A DNA stretch of 64,000 nt from Betaproteobacteria bacterium (lineage in GTDB: Bacteria > Pseudomonadota > Gammaproteobacteria > Burkholderiales > Usitatibacteraceae), in assembly GCA_016708825.1 (NCBI GenBank), contig JADJEZ010000013.1:1-64000 (forward strand), read 5' to 3'. The notes beneath the pieces are model-generated. The model searched no databases, was not told where the DNA came from, and saw nothing but the letters and a program-made list of their open reading frames with translations. The first letter of the stretch is position 1; each line of letters begins with the position of its first letter. Of this stretch, positions 1 through 12,035 are shown one piece after another. A program made the translations under genes and the position numbers.

Positions 1-3000
1 GCGATGCCGGGCCATCCCGCCGCCCGGACCCACGACGCGATGCGTGCCGCCGGGGCCGCGTCGCCGGCAGGCACGAGCAGGACGGGATTGCCCGCGGCGA
101 TCGCGGCGATGGCCTGGCCCAGCATGTCGGGCGCGTCGTTGTCGGCGCCGCCCAGCGCGACGCTCAGCCCGCGTGGATGCGCGCGCCACGCGTTGCGCTC
201 GCCCGTGGGGCCGGGAAGCTCGCGCTCGCGCCCGTCGGCGATGGCCTGCGCGGCATCGCGCGCGAGGGACGGGACGATCCCGCCCACGGCACCGGACAGG
301 GTGGCCAGCACCGCGTTGCGGTCGATGGTCGCGAGTCCCGGCTCGGCCGTGGCGAGCATCGCGAGCGCGGAGGCGAGGTCGGCGGCGACGCCGCCTTCGG
401 CAACGGGCGGCTCGAAGGCCGTCGCGGCCTCCTCGCGGGCCGGCTCGCGCACGAGCGCGCGCAGGTAGCGCGGCCCGCCGGCCTTGGGCCCCGTGCCCGA
501 CTTGCCTTCCCCGCCGAAGGGCTGCACGCCGACCACGGCGCCCACGATGTTGCGGTTCACGTATACGTTTCCGGCCCGCGCCCTCGCCACGATGAAGTCG
601 ATCGTCGAGTCGAGGCGGCTGTGGATGCCCAGGGTCAGACCGTAGCCGGTCGCGTTGATGTCGTCGACCACGCCGGCGAGCGCCGCGCCCGGAAAGCGCA
701 CCACGTGCAGGACGGGGCCGAAGATTTCGCGTTCCAGCTCGCCGAGGGAGGCGATCTCGAAGGCGACGGGCGCGATGAAATGGCCGAGCAGCCCTTCCGG
801 CAGGGGCGTGCGCGCGACCAGTCGCGCGCTGCGCTCGAGGCGGGCGATGTGGGCTTCGAGCCCCGCCTTGGCCTGTGCGTCGATGATCGGGCCGACATCG
901 GTCGCGAGATGCGCGGGGTCGCCCACGCGAAGCTCGCGCATCGCGCGCGAGCATCGCGAGGACGCGATCGGCGATCTCTCCCTGCAGGCACAGCACGCGC
1001 AGCGCCGAGCAGCGCTGGCCGGCGCTGTCGAAGGCCGAGGAGATCACGTCGGCCACCACCTGCTCCGGCAGCGGAGGAGTCGACGATCATCGCGTTCTGC
1101 CCGCCGGTCTCGGCGACGAGGTTCGGGTTCGCACGCGCGGCGAGGGCGCGGTGGATGCCCTGCGCGACTTCCGTGGAGCCGGTGAACACCACGCCGTCGA
1201 CGCGCGGGTCCTCCACGAGGCGCGCGCCCACGGTCTCGCCCCGGCCCGGCAGCAGTTGCAGCGCGGGAGCGGGCACGCCCGCCCGGAGAAGCAGGCGCAC
1301 GGCTCGGCGGCGATGAGCGGGTCTGCTCGGCGGGCTTGGCGAGAACCGGCGTTGCCGGCCGCGAGCGCCGCCGCCACCTGGCCGACGAAGATCGCGAGCG
1401 GGAAGTTCCACGGGCTGATGCAGGCGACGACGCCCAGGGGGCTCGCCGAGGGCGTCCTCCCGCGCGCGCACTGCGTAGTAGCGGCAGAAGTCCACCGCTT
1501 CCCGCACCTCGCCGATGTCGATGCCGCGCGAGTTGCTCCGGTCGGGATAGAGCGCGGGCGGGGCCGGCACTCGCGGATGCGGGCTGCCGCCGAAGGGCCT
1601 CGCGGTGGTGACGGGATCTTCCAGCAGGCGTTCCAGCGGCACCGCGGGATCGACGATCTGGTTCACGAAGGAGGAATTGGCGCCGTTCTCGAGGAGCCGG
1701 CGCACGAGATAGGCGAGCAGCGTCTCGTGGGTTCCCACGGGCGCGTAGATCCGGCAGGGCAGAGCGAAGTCGGGCGAGCCGACCACCCGGTCGTAGAGCG
1801 TCTCGCCCATGCCGTGCAGGCACTGGAACTCGAAGTCGCGCTGCCCGCCCGCCAGCTCGATCACCTCGCAGAGGGTGGACGCGTTGTGCGTGGCGAACTG
1901 CGCGTAGGCGAGGCGGGGCTCGGCGAGGAGCTTCTTCGCGCAGGCGAGAAAGGCGATGTCCGTGTGCGCCTTGCGCGTGAACACCGGGTAGTCGTCGAAG
2001 CCGGCGACCTGCGCCCGCTTGACCTCGGAATCCCAGTACGCGCCCTTCACCAGGCGGACCATCAGGCGCCGGCCGCCTCGCCGCGCGAGGTCGAGCAGCC
2101 AGTCGACCACGTGGGGCGCGCGCTTCTGGACCGCTTGCACCACGAAGCCGAGCCCGTCCCAGCCGGCGAGATCGCGATCGAGCGCGAGGGATTCCAGGAT
2201 GTCGAGCGAGAGCTCCAGCCGGTCGGCCTCCTCGGCGTCGATCGTGAGGCCGACGTCGTGGCGCTTCGCGAGCGCCATCAGCTCCTTCACCCGCGGCAGC
2301 AGCTCCGCCATCGCCCGGCCGTGCTGGGCGCGCGAGTAGCGCGGGTGCAGCGCGGAGAGCTTCACCGACATGCCCGGCCCGGCGTAAATGCCGCGTCCCG
2401 CCGACGATCGGCCCACGGCGTCTATCGCCTCGAGGTAGATCTCGCGATAGCGGTCGGCGTCCGCCATCGTCATCGACGCCTCCCCCAGCATGTCGAAGGA
2501 ATGCCGGTAGCCGCGCGCCTCCTTGCGGCGCGCCCGCTCCAGCGCGCCGCCGATCGTCTCGCCGAGCACGAACTGGGAGCCGAGGTAGCCCATGGCGGCT
2601 TTCGTCGCCGCACGGATCACCGGCTCGCCCACGCGGCCGAGGATCGCGGTCAATGCCCCGTCGAGGCCCCGCGGGCTGGTCCCCGCGCGGGCGAGGCTTC
2701 CGGAGACCACCAGCCCCCAGCACGCCGCGTTCACGAAGAGCGATTCGCTGCCGCCCACGTGCGAGCGCCAGTCGCCGCGCGAGAGCTTGTCGCGGATCAG
2801 GCGGTCGGCGGTGCGCGCGTCCGGGATGCGCAGCAACGCCTCCGCGAGGCACATGAGCGCGATGCCTTCCTCCGACGACAGGTCGAACTCGCTCATCAGC
2901 GCATCGACGCCCGACGCGCCCGCGCGCTCCGCGCGAACGCGCTCGACGAGCGCGCCGGCGCGCGACCGTATGCGGGTGAGGGCGGCCGCGTCGAAGGATG

Positions 3001-3157
3001 CCGCCTCGCGAAGCGCATCGATCGCCTGCGCCTCGGCGCGGTGATACGCCGCGGTAATGGCCTGCCGCAGCGGCGTTCCGGCCCGGGACAGCACCGGCGC
3101 GGCGGCGGGTGCTGTCGCACCGGGCGCGGTCGGGATTTCCGGATCGGTGAAACTCAT
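1..3157 (-). CDS. putA: Bifunctional proline dehydrogenase / P5C dehydrogenase, partial and frame-broken
   Basis: PutA oxidises proline to glutamate: an FAD proline dehydrogenase half followed by an NAD-dependent glutamate-semialdehyde dehydrogenase half. The first half reads cleanly from the ATG at 3157 and shows GPGMSVKLSALHPRYSRAQ (about 2340-2390) and VGTHETLLAYLVRRLLENG (about 1690-1740). The second half is spread over several frames but is recognisable: ETGGQNAM (about 1100), the catalytic cysteine in AGQRCSALR (about 1010) and AGNVYVNRNIVG (about 550). At least four frame changes lie between about 940 and 1450. The N terminus starts almost directly with the catalytic region, so no ribbon-helix-helix DNA-binding domain is present and this is not the autorepressor form. 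The gene runs off the left edge and is divergent from the Hcp-like gene. The frame breaks look like sequence errors because conserved motifs persist on both sides of them. Confidence 0.9.
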
Positions 3158-3208
3158 GGGACAAAAATCGTAGCACGGCCATCCCGGCCGCGACGGCCGG
3201 CGAGGCGG

Positions 3209-3214
3209 TAGACT
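3209..3214 (+). promoter_or_regulatory. Candidate -10 element (GGTAGACT) upstream of the Hcp-like gene
   Basis: GGTAGACTAGG at 3207-3217 matches a GGTA(N)(A/G)(A/C)T pattern that recurs just before several plus-strand genes in this window (uvrB, acpP, tatD, lipase). It would give a leader of about 90 nt before the ATG at 3308. No convincing -35 was seen. Confidence 0.35.
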
Positions 3215-3307
3215 AGGCGCCGGCCAGCCGACCCTGGGCATTCCGGGGCGCGCGTGCCGGGAATCTCACGACAAATCCAACAACAAGCTCCCCAGGAGAA
3301 AACGTCC

Positions 3308-3844
3308 ATGCCGACTGCACGAAACACGAAGTGCCTTTCCATGCTGTTCCTCGCCTGCCTTTCGCTGGCCGGCGCGGCCACCGCCTCGGCTTCGTCGAAC
3401 ATGTTCCTCAAGATCGACGGAATCAAGGGCGAATCGGTGGATGACCGGCACAAGGACGAGATCGACGTGATGTCGTGGTCCTGGGGCGTAGGCCCCCGCG
3501 ACGAGGGCAAGGCCGGCAAGCGCGGCTGCGTTCAGGATCTCACGCTCACGAAGCTTGTCGACCGTTCCTCGCCGCCGCTGGTCGGCGCCGCGGCGCTGGG
3601 TTCCCAGATCCCCAGGGCGGTTCTCACCGTGCGCTCGCTGGGCGGGCAGCCGCAGGAGTTCCTCGTGCTCGACCTGAGCCAGGTCCACGTGACTTCGGTG
3701 CAACAGGCGATTTCCGCGGGGAACAACCAGTTTTACGAACAGGTCACCCTCAAGGCCGGGACAATCGTGATGACGTACCGCCCGCAGAACCCCGACGGGT
3801 CGCAGGGCACGCCGGTGTCGTCGAGCGTGTCCGGGGGCTGCTAG
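3308..3844 (+). CDS. Exported Hcp1-family (type VI tube-like) protein
   Basis: A 178-residue protein of the Hcp1/DUF796 family, which normally forms the hexameric rings of the type VI secretion tube. Family features visible are the start of the fold at MFLKIDGIKGES (about residue 32), the DVMSWSWG strand, LTLTKLVDRSSP, and the strand ending in VTLKAGTIVMTYRPQ. The unusual part is a clear signal peptide (basic start, hydrophobic core LFLACLSLAGAA, cleavage after TASA). Cytoplasmic T6SS Hcp proteins lack one. The ATG at 3308 is preceded by AGGAG at 3294-3298. No other T6SS gene (tssB/C, vgrG, clpV) lies nearby. It is therefore an orphan Hcp-fold protein, probably sent to the periplasm. Its role is unknown. 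Confidence 0.82.
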   Translation: MPTARNTKCLSMLFLACLSLAGAATASASSNMFLKIDGIKGESVDDRHKDEIDVMSWSWGVGPRDEGKAGKRGCVQDLTLTKLVDRSSPPLVGAAALGSQIPRAVLTVRSLGGQPQEFLVLDLSQVHVTSVQQAISAGNNQFYEQVTLKAGTIVMTYRPQNPDGSQGTPVSSSVSGGC

Positions 3845-3871
3845 CCCGTTACGATCGATGAACCGGTGGCG

Positions 3872-3899
3872 AGGGGTGCCGGCGCGGCCGGCACCCCTT
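3872..3899 (+). terminator. Hairpin terminator after the Hcp-like gene
   Basis: A perfect 12-bp stem (AGGGGTGCCGGC at 3872-3883 with its complement at 3887-3898) closes a 3-nt loop and ends in TT. The T run is short, so termination may be inefficient. It sits 28 nt after the stop codon. Confidence 0.6.
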
Positions 3900-4002
3900 G
3901 CTTCGAACCTGCACCCGAAGCCCTTTTCCTCGCCCGTTTTCCAGCCATGACCCCGATTCGCATCCCCGCAACCTGCCTGCGTCGCGACCACGAACGTCAC
4001 CG

Positions 4003-5181
4003 ATGATCCCGATTCCCGAAGTACCCCGGCGCCTGAAGGGCATTCTCTCCCTGGACGATTTCGAGGAGGCGGCCCGTCGCCACCTGCCACGCCCGCTCTT
4101 CGCCTACCTGTCCGGCGGCGTCGAGGACAACGCCTCGCGCGAGGACAACCGAGCGGTGTTTCGCGAATGGAACTTCGTGCCGCGCGTGCTCGCCGGCGTC
4201 TCGGGACGGTCGCAGAAGACGACGCTGCTCGGGACGCCATACGCGCATCCCTTCGGCATCGCGCCGATCGGCATCGCCGCGCTCTACGCCTACCGGGGGG
4301 ATCTCGCCCTGGCGAACGCGGCGCGCGAGGCGAACATCCCGATGGCCATGAGCGGCTCCTCGCTCATTCGCCTGGAGGAGGTGGCGAAGGCCGCGCCGGA
4401 CGCCTGGTTCCAGGCCTACCTGCCGGGCGACGAGAAGGTGATCGGCGAACTCCTCGCGCGGGTGGCCGCCGCCGGGTTCCGGACCCTGGTGCTCACGGTG
4501 GACGTGCCGACGGCGGGCAACCGGGAGAACAACGTGCGCGCCGGATTTTCCACGCCGCTGCGGCCGACGCCGAGGCTTGCCTGGGACGGAATCACCCATC
4601 CCCGCTGGCTCTTCGGCACGTTTCTCGCGACGATCGCGCGCCACGGGATGCCGCATTTCGAGAACAACTTCGCGACGCGCGGCGCGCCCATCCTCTCGCC
4701 CGACGTGCTTCGCGACTTCTCCGATCGCGGCAACCTGGACTGGGGCCATTTCGATCTCATCCGGCGGCAGTGGAAGGGCGCGATGGTCGTCAAGGGCATC
4801 CTCGATGCGCGCGATGCGCGCCAGGCGATAGAGCGTGGCGCCGACGCGATCGTCGTCTCGAATCACGGAGGCCGGCAGCTCGATGGCGCCATCGCGCCGC
4901 TGCGCGTGCTGGCGGAGGTGGTGGATGCCTGCGGCGCGGTGCCCGTGCTCTTCGACAGCGGCGTGCGGCGCGGCACGGACGTCCTGAAGGCGCTCGCCTT
5001 GGGGGCGAAGTTCGTGCTGCTGGGGCGCTCGTTCGGCTATGCCGCCGCCGTGGGCGGCGAGGCCGGTGTGCGCCATGCGGTGCGCATCCTCGCGGCGGAA
5101 ATCGACCGCGACATGGCGATGCTCGGCATCCGCAATCCCGCAGAGCTGCGGCCTTCGCACCTGCGGCGCATCGCCCCGTGA
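4003..5181 (+). CDS. FMN-dependent alpha-hydroxy acid dehydrogenase (LldD/lactate dehydrogenase family)
   Basis: A 392-residue FMN (S)-2-hydroxyacid dehydrogenase that oxidises L-lactate or a related hydroxyacid and passes electrons on from FMN. Family signatures are the N-terminal FAYLSGGVEDNA, the FMN-barrel segment APIGIAALYA, LTVDVPTAGNRENNVR, the FMN-phosphate region with lysine MVVKGILDARDA, and the active-site histidine/arginine motif SNHGGRQLDG (about residues 285-294), followed by FDSGVRRGTDVLKALALGA. Length matches LldD (about 380-400). The ATG at 4003 places the family N terminus correctly. An upstream in-frame extension has no homologous look. The exact substrate (lactate, mandelate or glycolate) cannot be decided from sequence alone. 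Confidence 0.85.
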   Translation: MIPIPEVPRRLKGILSLDDFEEAARRHLPRPLFAYLSGGVEDNASREDNRAVFREWNFVPRVLAGVSGRSQKTTLLGTPYAHPFGIAPIGIAALYAYRGDLALANAAREANIPMAMSGSSLIRLEEVAKAAPDAWFQAYLPGDEKVIGELLARVAAAGFRTLVLTVDVPTAGNRENNVRAGFSTPLRPTPRLAWDGITHPRWLFGTFLATIARHGMPHFENNFATRGAPILSPDVLRDFSDRGNLDWGHFDLIRRQWKGAMVVKGILDARDARQAIERGADAIVVSNHGGRQLDGAIAPLRVLAEVVDACGAVPVLFDSGVRRGTDVLKALALGAKFVLLGRSFGYAAAVGGEAGVRHAVRILAAEIDRDMAMLGIRNPAELRPSHLRRIAP

Positions 5182-5197
5182 GGGCGGCCGCGCGCGG

Positions 5198-6139
5198 CTA
5201 GGATTCGGCGGAGAGCCGGAAGACCGCCTGGGACGGGCCGTCCGGCACGCCCTTGAACTTGGCTTCGGCGAGCGCCTCCTCGAGGCGCTTCAGCAGCAGA
5301 TCCTCTCCCATGCCGAGGCGGTACTGCATCACCGCGCAGGAGACGCGGATCGGCAATTCCTTCCCGGGTGCGACGCGGCACGGAACGGCGTCGATGGCGA
5401 AGAGGATGCGATCGGTCACGAGCTTCGCATTGCGGTTGCGGTGCAGGCCCAGCAGGAAGCGGTCGTTGCCCCACCGCGCGACCCAGTCGCCCTTGCGCGT
5501 GTTCGCGACGAGATCCGCCACGAGCTGCACGAGGCAAAGGTCGCCGGCGCCGTAGCCGTGGGTCTCGCGAATGGCGCGGAATCCGCGCAGGTCCACGAGG
5601 CTCGCGTGGAAGGTGGTCATGTCGCGCTCGCTGCGCGCGATCTCCTCGCCCAAGCGCTTTTCCCCGGCGCGGCGCGTGTAGACGCCGGTCATGTCGTCCA
5701 GGTCGGTGAGGCTCTCGATGCGCGCGCCCCAGCGCTCGAGAAGCTCGAGCACGTATTGCGTGCGGCCCATGAGGCGTCCGGCGTCATCGCGGAAGCCCAC
5801 CGGCATCTGCGGCGCCTTGCCGTCGTCCAGGTACTCCTTCATGGCGGCCGAGGACATGACCACCGGGGCGAGGAGGCCCTGGTGCAGCCAGAGCATGGCC
5901 ATGAAGCCCCCGAGGTAGGTAAGCCCCAGGGCGGGCAGCAGCCTGCGCCCGGTCTCGGTGATGTCCTCGGCGAAGGCGAGGTAGGCCGCGAGAATCACGA
6001 GGGGGGGAACCACCGCGATGACGGTGGCGGCCGCGAATTTCTGGGCGTACTTCCCCTTGAGGAAGGGGATGCGGTCGAAAAGACCGTAAATGCCGATCCG
6101 GGGGCTTGCGACTGCGTCAGCGGGTGCGCCTTGGCTCAC
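5198..6139 (-). CDS. Membrane protein with degenerate GGDEF domain
   Basis: A 313-residue protein with two membrane segments (TVIAVVPPLVILAAYLAFA and PALGLTYLGGFMAMLWL) followed by a GGDEF-fold domain. The domain keeps the entry motif (DLDDMTGVYTRRAGEKRL) and the spacing, but the signature is WGNDRF instead of GG(D/E)EF, so diguanylate cyclase activity is unlikely. It may bind a nucleotide or act as a protein partner. I chose the GTG at 6139 because GAGGAG lies 7 nt upstream (6147-6152). An ATG at 6202 is possible but adds an Arg-rich stretch without support. A perfect CRP-type palindrome lies about 85 nt upstream. The gene follows a histidine kinase on the same strand. Confidence 0.78.
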   Translation of the reverse strand: MSQGAPADAVASPRIGIYGLFDRIPFLKGKYAQKFAAATVIAVVPPLVILAAYLAFAEDITETGRRLLPALGLTYLGGFMAMLWLHQGLLAPVVMSSAAMKEYLDDGKAPQMPVGFRDDAGRLMGRTQYVLELLERWGARIESLTDLDDMTGVYTRRAGEKRLGEEIARSERDMTTFHASLVDLRGFRAIRETHGYGAGDLCLVQLVADLVANTRKGDWVARWGNDRFLLGLHRNRNAKLVTDRILFAIDAVPCRVAPGKELPIRVSCAVMQYRLGMGEDLLLKRLEEALAEAKFKGVPDGPSQAVFRLSAES

Positions 6140-6223
6140 GGTGTGGCTCCTCGCGCCGGAGCGTTCCTTGTCCCGGAGGTCTCCGCGCCATCGGGCCACC
6201 ATGCGCCATATCCGGCCGCGATT

Positions 6224-6241
6224 CTGTGAACCAGTTCACAG
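6224..6241. promoter_or_regulatory. CRP-type operator (perfect 18-bp palindrome)
   Basis: CTGTGAACCAGTTCACAG is a perfect palindrome with 8-bp arms and contains the exact CRP consensus half-sites TGTGA-N6-TCACA. It lies between the histidine kinase stop and the degenerate GGDEF gene, upstream of the latter. A CRP/Vfr/Clp-type regulator is the natural reader. Confidence 0.6.
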
Positions 6242-6262
6242 TTCGCGCGGCAGGGCCCTCGC

Positions 6263-8438
6263 TCAGGTCTTGCCGAGGTTGAAGCGGAACACCGCGCCGC
6301 GACCCACTCGCCCTCGCCACGCACCGTTCCCCGTGCCGCTTGATCACCCGCATCACGGTCGCGAGCCCGATGCCGGTGCCCTCGAACTCGTGGGGCCGTG
6401 CAGGCGCCGGAACGGCTCGAAGAGCATGGCGGAATAGGCCATGTCGAAACCGGCGCCGTTGTCGCGGACGAAGAAGACCGGCGAGCCGTCCGCGGCGGCC
6501 TCGGTGCCGAAGTCGATCACCGCCCCGTCCCTGCGGGGCCGTGTACTTCCACGCGTTCTCCAGCAGTTTCTCCAGCAGGATCCGCAGCATGCCGGGATCT
6601 CCCCGGGCGGCGAGGCCCGCGGCGATGCGCCACTCGATCCTTCGCCCGGGATCCTTCCTGTCCAGTTCCGCGGCGATTTCGCTCGCCAGCGCGGACAGGT
6701 CGACCGCGCGCGCGCGCAGGGGCTCGCGCATGATCCTCGACAGGGAGAGCAGGTCCGAAATCACTTCGCTCATGCGCGCCACCGCCGCGCGCACCTTGTC
6801 GAGGTGCTCCCTCGGCTCGCCTTCGTCGGGCAGCTCGGACAGCCGGTCGAGGGCGAGCTTCGCGTACCCGTCGATGCCGCGCAACGGGCCGCGCAGGTCG
6901 TGGGAAACGCTGTAGGCGAAGGACTCGAGGCCCTCGAGGGCCGCTGCGAGGTCGGTATTGCTGCGCTGCAGCTGCGCCGTGCGCTCCTCCACCCGCCGCT
7001 CGAGCGTGGCGTTGAGATCCTTCAGGGCATTCTCGGCGGCCTTCAACTCGGTGATGTCCAGGAGCGTGCCCACCATGCGCGTCGGCCGGCCCGTGGCGTC
7101 TCGCGAGACGATCTCGCCCGTCGACAGCGTCCACTTCCACTCGCCGGTTCGCGCGCGCTGGCGGTACTCGACGCGAAAATCCTTCGAGCGGCCCAGGCTG
7201 TGGGCCTCGAAAAGGTGCTCGTAGCGGGGAATGTCCTCGGGGTGGATGCGGTCGACGTGCGCGATGCAGCTCTCCCGGAAGGTCGCCGGGTCGAAGCCGA
7301 GCACTCGCGCGTACTCCGGGCTCACCTCCATGGCACCGGTCACGTAGTCGATGTCGTAGAGCCCCTGGTTGGAGGCTTCGAGCGCGAGTCGCAGGCGCTC
7401 CTCGCCGAGGGCGAGTGCTGCGGCCTGGCGTTCGCTCGCGCGTTGGTGGCGGATGCCCATCGCGAGGAGGATCCCGAGCAGCGCGAGCCCCGCGAGTCCG
7501 AGCAGGAGGGAACGCCTCGCCTCGCTCCGCCAGGGGGCCAGCAGGTCTTCGTCGGCGATCGAGGTGGCGAGAACGAGGGGCGAGCCGTCCACGGCAGTGT
7601 ACGAAAGGACGCGCGGCCGCGAGTCGAAGGGGCTCTCGGAAACCTTCACGCGGACCGTTCCCCGGCGATTGCCTTCGTGAAAGCCGCGCAGCGACCGCAG
7701 GTCGCGGTAGTCGCGTCCGTACATGCCTTCCACCGGGGGATAGCGGCCGATGAGCGCGCCGTCGGTACGCAGGAGGGACGTGGCCGCGTTGGCGAAATCG
7801 AGCACCTCCGCGTAATGGCGGGTGAGCTCCTCGACGAACATCGTGGCGGCGACGACGCCGGCGAACCGGCCGCCGGGGCCGTGGACCCGGCGCGTGAACG
7901 CGACGCGAAGCCGACGCTCGCCGATGCGCGGCTCGATGGGCCTGCTCACGTAGAGGCCCGCCGTCGCGTGGTCGCGGTGCACGAGGAAAGGGGGGCGGTC
8001 GCCAATGGAGACCCGGCTGACATTTTCCTCGCGCGAGTGCACGCGGACCTTTCCGTCCGCGTCCGCGAAGAGGAGCGTCGCCACGAAGGGCGTGGCGTCC
8101 GTGAGCTCGCGGAAATGGGCGCGGAGCCGCCCCTCGAAGCCGGGGCGGCCCGGATCGCCCGCCGCGGCGACGGCTGCGGCGGCGTTGCGCGCGAGGAGAT
8201 CGATGGAGCGCACGCTCAGTTCCGTCTGCCTGCCGAGCGCGCCATTGAGCGCCGTTATGTGGGAGGTGCCCGCCTTGAGGGCGATCACGCGCGAGCGCCA
8301 GATGTCGTAGGCGACATAGCCGCCGAGGGTGAGCAGGACCAGCAGCGCGACCACGAGACTGCGGCGCGATCCCCTGCTCCCGCGCGAGGGCGTGTCCCGC
8401 GGGCCAGGTGGCGAGATGGCGTCGGCGCGGGTCGGCAT
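6263..8438 (-). CDS. Cache-PAS sensor histidine kinase, frame-broken near the C terminus
   Basis: A membrane sensor kinase of about 725 residues. Order: an N-terminal membrane helix (SLVVALLVLLTLGGYVAY), a periplasmic Cache-type region ending at TSIADEDLL, a second helix (LLLGLAGLALLGILLAMGI), a PAS domain (ASNQGLYDIDYVTGAMEVS ... MVGTLLDITELK), a coiled coil, HisKA with phospho-acceptor His in SVSHDLRGPLRGI, then the ATPase with N box LLENAWKYT, G1 RDNGAGFDM and G2 GTGIGLATV. Single-base frame changes near 6530, 6400 and 6310 scatter the ATPase over three frames. Corrected, the protein ends in VFRFNLGKT at 6263. The start is the ATG at 8438. It lies 74 nt downstream of ppdK on the same strand and may be co-transcribed with it. 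No response regulator is adjacent. Confidence 0.82.
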
Positions 8439-8512
8439 GGCGTCGATCCTGCCCGCGTTTGGGCCTGACGGCAATTTCCCCGGGTCCACGGCCACGGATC
8501 GCGGTCGCCTGG

Positions 8513-11254
<2,742 letters not shown>

Positions 11255-11559
11255 GGCGTTTTCCCGGTGGAATTGCGGTGGGTGGGCCGCTGTGACCAGT
11301 TTCCCGCCGGGCCCGCGCGCGGCCTTGATCGGGGTCAAGCTTGGCGAGTCGCGTGGTGCCCGGATGCATCCGGCGGGAAATTCGCGCCTTTTCTGGCTCC
11401 CGGCAACAGGATTTCGCACGGCGGCGCGAGGGTGCGCCGGCGGCGCCTTCGGGTGCCTCCCTTTATTTCCGGTTCTGTGACCTGGGCCACAGAATCGGCA
11501 CGCGCCCGGTGCTAGCATCCCGCTCAATGCCAACCGTCCGCATGGAATAGTCGCCGATC
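11255..11559. other. Divergent intergenic region between ppdK and the small exported protein
   Basis: This stretch has no gene. It holds a CRP-type palindrome (11473-11494) and an extended -10 (TGCTAGCAT, 11510-11518) reading to the right. I saw no clear promoter reading left into ppdK. Confidence 0.6.
11473..11494 (+). promoter_or_regulatory. CRP-type operator at about -41.5 with extended -10
   Basis: TTCTGTG and CACAGAA form a perfect 7-bp inverted repeat around 8 nt, which gives TGTGA-N6-CCACA, one mismatch from the CRP consensus. The dyad centre is 11483.5. An extended -10 (TGC-TAGCAT, hexamer 11513-11518) predicts a start near 11525, so the site centres on about -41.5, the class II CRP position. 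Binding and promoter are both inferred. Confidence 0.5.
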
Positions 11560-11965
11560 ATGCCAAGCCTGCCGTTTCTCGCCCGTGCCGCAGCCGTGCT
11601 GCTCCTCGCGGCAGGCACGCCTGCGGCTGCCGACTACTGGAGCGACTACGCCAACGCCGCGCTCGCCGAGGCGCTGCGCCGGGAGAGCCGCGAGAGCTTC
11701 TGGCGCGACATGGTCGTGAGGCCTTCGCGGCAAGCCGATACGCGGGTGACCGGGCCGCGCTCCTGGGAGCCCACCAACGAGAGCCCTGGGCCAATACCTA
11801 CGGCACGCCGCCGCGAAGCGACTGGCGCAGCACGACGCCAGGCCGCGCGGCCCATCGGTCGTGCGCATGTGCTCGTGCTACCTGCCCGCCGATGCCCGTT
11901 CCTGGGACGGAGGGCCCCTCACCGAGGCCGACATCGCCCGGAAGTGCCGCGCGCAGTGCTACTGA
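11560..11965 (+). CDS. Small exported Cys-containing protein, frame-broken
   Basis: I do not recognise a family. The ATG at 11560 starts a signal peptide (FLARAAAVLLLAAGTPAAA) followed by DYWSDYANAALAEALRRESRE, a charged helical stretch. The frame appears to break once or twice between about 11770 and 11860. After correction the tail reads VRMCSCYLPADARSWDGG and ends DIARKCRAQCY at a stop at 11965. The paired cysteines after a signal peptide suggest a disulfide-stabilised periplasmic protein of about 130 residues. It lies directly upstream of a diguanylate cyclase and downstream of a CRP-type site, so the two may be co-expressed. The corrected reading is my inference. Confidence 0.5.
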
Positions 11966-12035
11966 ATTCCGCCTTTTCCTGACGTCCGACAAGTCCGCCC
12001 CTGCACGCGGGGGCAGGATCGTGTCAGGAGGGATA

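Noticed and set aside
3308..3844. Part of a type VI secretion cluster
   Set aside because: No other T6SS component is present in the flanks, and the protein has a signal peptide.
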